Shown here one piece after another: positions 62,337-64,000 of a stretch of DNA of 64,000 nucleotides. The first letter of the stretch is position 1, and each line of letters opens with the position of its first letter. The stretch comes from CAZSAK01 sp964605155 (GTDB taxonomy: Bacteria > Pseudomonadota > Gammaproteobacteria > SZUA-140): the NCBI GenBank assembly GCA_964605155.1, contig CAZSAK010000002.1:138570-202569 (forward strand). The letters run 5' to 3'. The notes beneath the pieces are model-generated. The model ran no database searches. It worked only from the letters and a program-made list of their open reading frames with translations, and had not been told where the DNA came from. A program made the translations under genes and the position numbers.

Positions 62337-64000
62337 GCACTAAACAAAGTTACGATTCCTCGCATATCAAGGTCTTACGAGGACTGGATGCGGTCCGTAA
62401 ACGCCCCGGGATGTATATCGGGGATACCGATGACGGCAGCGGTCTGCATCATTTGGTATTTGAGGTCGTCGATAACGCAATCGATGAAGCCTTGGCAGGG
62501 TATTGCAGCGAGATCTCCGTGACGATTCACAGTGATGATTCAATTACGGTCTCAGATAACGGTCGCGGCATCCCGGTGGACATACACTCGGAGGAAGGCC
62601 GATCCGCGGCTGAAGTGATCATGACCGTGCTACACGCGGGCGGTAAATTTGACGAGAATTCATATAAGGTGTCCGGTGGCCTGCATGGTGTTGGCGTATC
62701 CGTTGTCAATGCGCTGTCAGAGTATCTGCGGATGACCATCCATCGCGACGGCTCGATACATCAACAGGAGTTTCGAATGGGGGTGCCTACGGCCCCGCTG
62801 AAGGTTGTCGGTAGCAGCGACCAGACCGGGACCGAGATCAGGTTCAAGCCCAGTTCCGAAGTCTTCACCAATACCGAATATCACTATGACATCCTTTCCA
62901 AGCGCTTGAGAGAGCTGTCATTTCTCAATTCAGGTGTATGTATAAAACTGGTCGATGATCGCTATGAAAAGAGCGATACCTTTGAGTATGAGGGAGGGAT
63001 TCGGGCCTTTGTCGAACACCTGAATCGGAACAAGACCCCCTTGCATGAGAATGTGATCTATTTCAAGACCGAAAAGGATAACGTTGGTGTGGAAGCCGCG
63101 TTGCAGTGGAATGATTCGTATCAGGAAAATATCTTCTGTTTTACCAATAACATACCACAGGGTGACGGTGGTACACATCTGGCAGGTTTGCGCGGTGCCC
63201 TGACCCGAACGCTCAATCAGTATATTGAAAACGAGGGCAGCGCCCGCACTGCCAAGGTCAGTGTCATCGGCGATGACACACGTGAGGGTCTTACCGCGGT
63301 CCTGTCTGTCAAGGTGCATGACCCGAAATTCTCCTCCCAGACCAAAGACAAGCTCGTGTCGTCGGAGGTTAAGTCGGTGGTCGAATCCATCACGGCGGAA
63401 AAGCTGCAAGAATATCTACTGGAAAATCCGCCCGCCGCCAAAGCGATTACTGGCAAGATCATCGACGCGGCACGCGCCCGTGAAGCAGCGAGAAAGGCCC
63501 GTGAGATGACCCGTCGCAAGGGTGTCCTCGATATTGCCGGATTACCGGGTAAGCTGGCGGATTGTCAGGAAAAGGATCCGGCGTTATCGGAATTGTTTCT
63601 GGTCGAGGGGGACTCGGCCGGCGGGTCAGCCAAGCAGGGCAGGGATCGGCGCTTCCAGGCCATTTTACCTCTCAAAGGCAAGATACTGAATGTAGAAAAA
63701 GCCAGATTTGACAAGGTGTTATCTTCGGTCGAGATCGGGACATTGATCACCGCTCTAGGTTGTGGGGTGGGCAAGGAGGAATATAATCCGGACAAGCTGC
63801 GCTATCATCGGGTCATCATCATGACCGATGCCGATGTCGATGGTTCGCACATCCGGACCCTATTGTTAACCTTCTTTTATCGCCAGATGCCAGAACTGAT
63901 CGAACGCGGTCACCTGTATATCGCGCAACCACCCCTTTTTAAGGTCAAGCGTGGCAAGCAAGAGCGATATGTGAAGGACGAAACCGAATTGAACACTTAC
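62333..64000 (+). CDS. gyrB: DNA gyrase subunit B (partial, C-terminus beyond window)
   Basis: GyrB is the ATPase subunit of gyrase. 556 codons are visible from the ATG at 62333, which follows a GAAAGAG ribosome site. The GHKL ATPase domain shows HIKVLRGLDAVRKRPGMYIG, EVVDNAIDEALAGY, DNGRGIPVDIH and GGLHGVGVSVVNALS. The transducer is followed by the TOPRIM domain with LVEGDSAGGSAKQGRDRRFQ and MTDADVDGSHIRTLLLTFFYR. The reading frame runs to the right edge. Confidence 0.98.
   Translation, partial: MSTKQSYDSSHIKVLRGLDAVRKRPGMYIGDTDDGSGLHHLVFEVVDNAIDEALAGYCSEISVTIHSDDSITVSDNGRGIPVDIHSEEGRSAAEVIMTVLHAGGKFDENSYKVSGGLHGVGVSVVNALSEYLRMTIHRDGSIHQQEFRMGVPTAPLKVVGSSDQTGTEIRFKPSSEVFTNTEYHYDILSKRLRELSFLNSGVCIKLVDDRYEKSDTFEYEGGIRAFVEHLNRNKTPLHENVIYFKTEKDNVGVEAALQWNDSYQENIFCFTNNIPQGDGGTHLAGLRGALTRTLNQYIENEGSARTAKVSVIGDDTREGLTAVLSVKVHDPKFSSQTKDKLVSSEVKSVVESITAEKLQEYLLENPPAAKAITGKIIDAARAREAARKAREMTRRKGVLDIAGLPGKLADCQEKDPALSELFLVEGDSAGGSAKQGRDRRFQAILPLKGKILNVEKARFDKVLSSVEIGTLITALGCGVGKEEYNPDKLRYHRVIIMTDADVDGSHIRTLLLTFFYRQMPELIERGHLYIAQPPLFKVKRGKQERYVKDETELNTY

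Overview
This is a 64 kb chromosomal segment from a gammaproteobacterium, covering the neighbourhood of the replication origin. The evidence is the gene order dnaA-dnaN-recF-gyrB facing rpmH-rnpA-yidD-yidC-mnmE, followed by mnmG, rsmG-parA-parB, the nine-gene atp operon and glmU-glmS. A block of thrB, polA, engB and dsbA resembles the polA region of pseudomonads and enterics. Base composition is moderate. A sucrose phosphate synthase, sucrose synthase and fructokinase cluster points to a salt-exposed chemolithotroph or methylotroph-like gammaproteobacterium (relatives of Chromatiales, Nitrosococcus or halotolerant methanotrophs). That placement is inference; I cannot name the species.

Layout. 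Positions 1-10.2 kb (minus strand) hold a type II secretion operon, gspC to gspL, cut by the window edge inside gspL. 10.3-17.9 kb: a membrane acyltransferase-like protein, homoserine kinase, a DUF2782 protein, a LOG-family protein, polA, a small-RNA locus, engB and a cyclic-nucleotide-binding protein. 18.1-21.8 kb: dsbA, an AlsS-type acetolactate synthase overlapping an endonuclease/exonuclease/phosphatase-fold gene, and a small membrane protein. 21.9-26.5 kb: a FixL/FixJ-like two-component pair, an orphan small-RNA candidate, tRNA-Arg(CCG), an ICMT-like methyltransferase and a TerC-PGPGW fusion. 26.5-32.0 kb: the sucrose operon. 32.2-34.3 kb: ferredoxin-NADP reductase and CorA. 34.3-50.3 kb (minus): glmS, glmU, atpCDGAHFEBI plus an AtpZ-like gene, parB, parA, rsmG, a lytic transglycosylase and mnmG. 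50.5-54.4 kb (plus): moxR, DUF58 and tgpA. 54.4-58.3 kb (minus): mnmE, yidC, yidD, rnpA, rpmH. 58.5-64 kb (plus): dnaA, dnaN, recF and gyrB, the last cut by the window edge.

How the parts work together. Replication initiation (dnaA, dnaN, DnaA boxes), segregation (parA, parB and two parS-like palindromes inside recF), ribosome and tRNA maturation (rpmH, rnpA, mnmE, mnmG, rsmG), membrane insertion (yidC, yidD), energy (atp) and cell-wall precursors (glmS, glmU) form the usual origin-proximal housekeeping set. The most interesting non-coding signals are a sigma-E-type promoter, three C/U-loop hairpins and a terminator between polA and engB (the position of Spot 42/ErsA), a second structured RNA candidate at 24.2-24.4 kb, three perfect DnaA boxes at 11.3 kb far from dnaA, and the two parS sites in recF. 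I saw no mobile element, prophage or CRISPR array.
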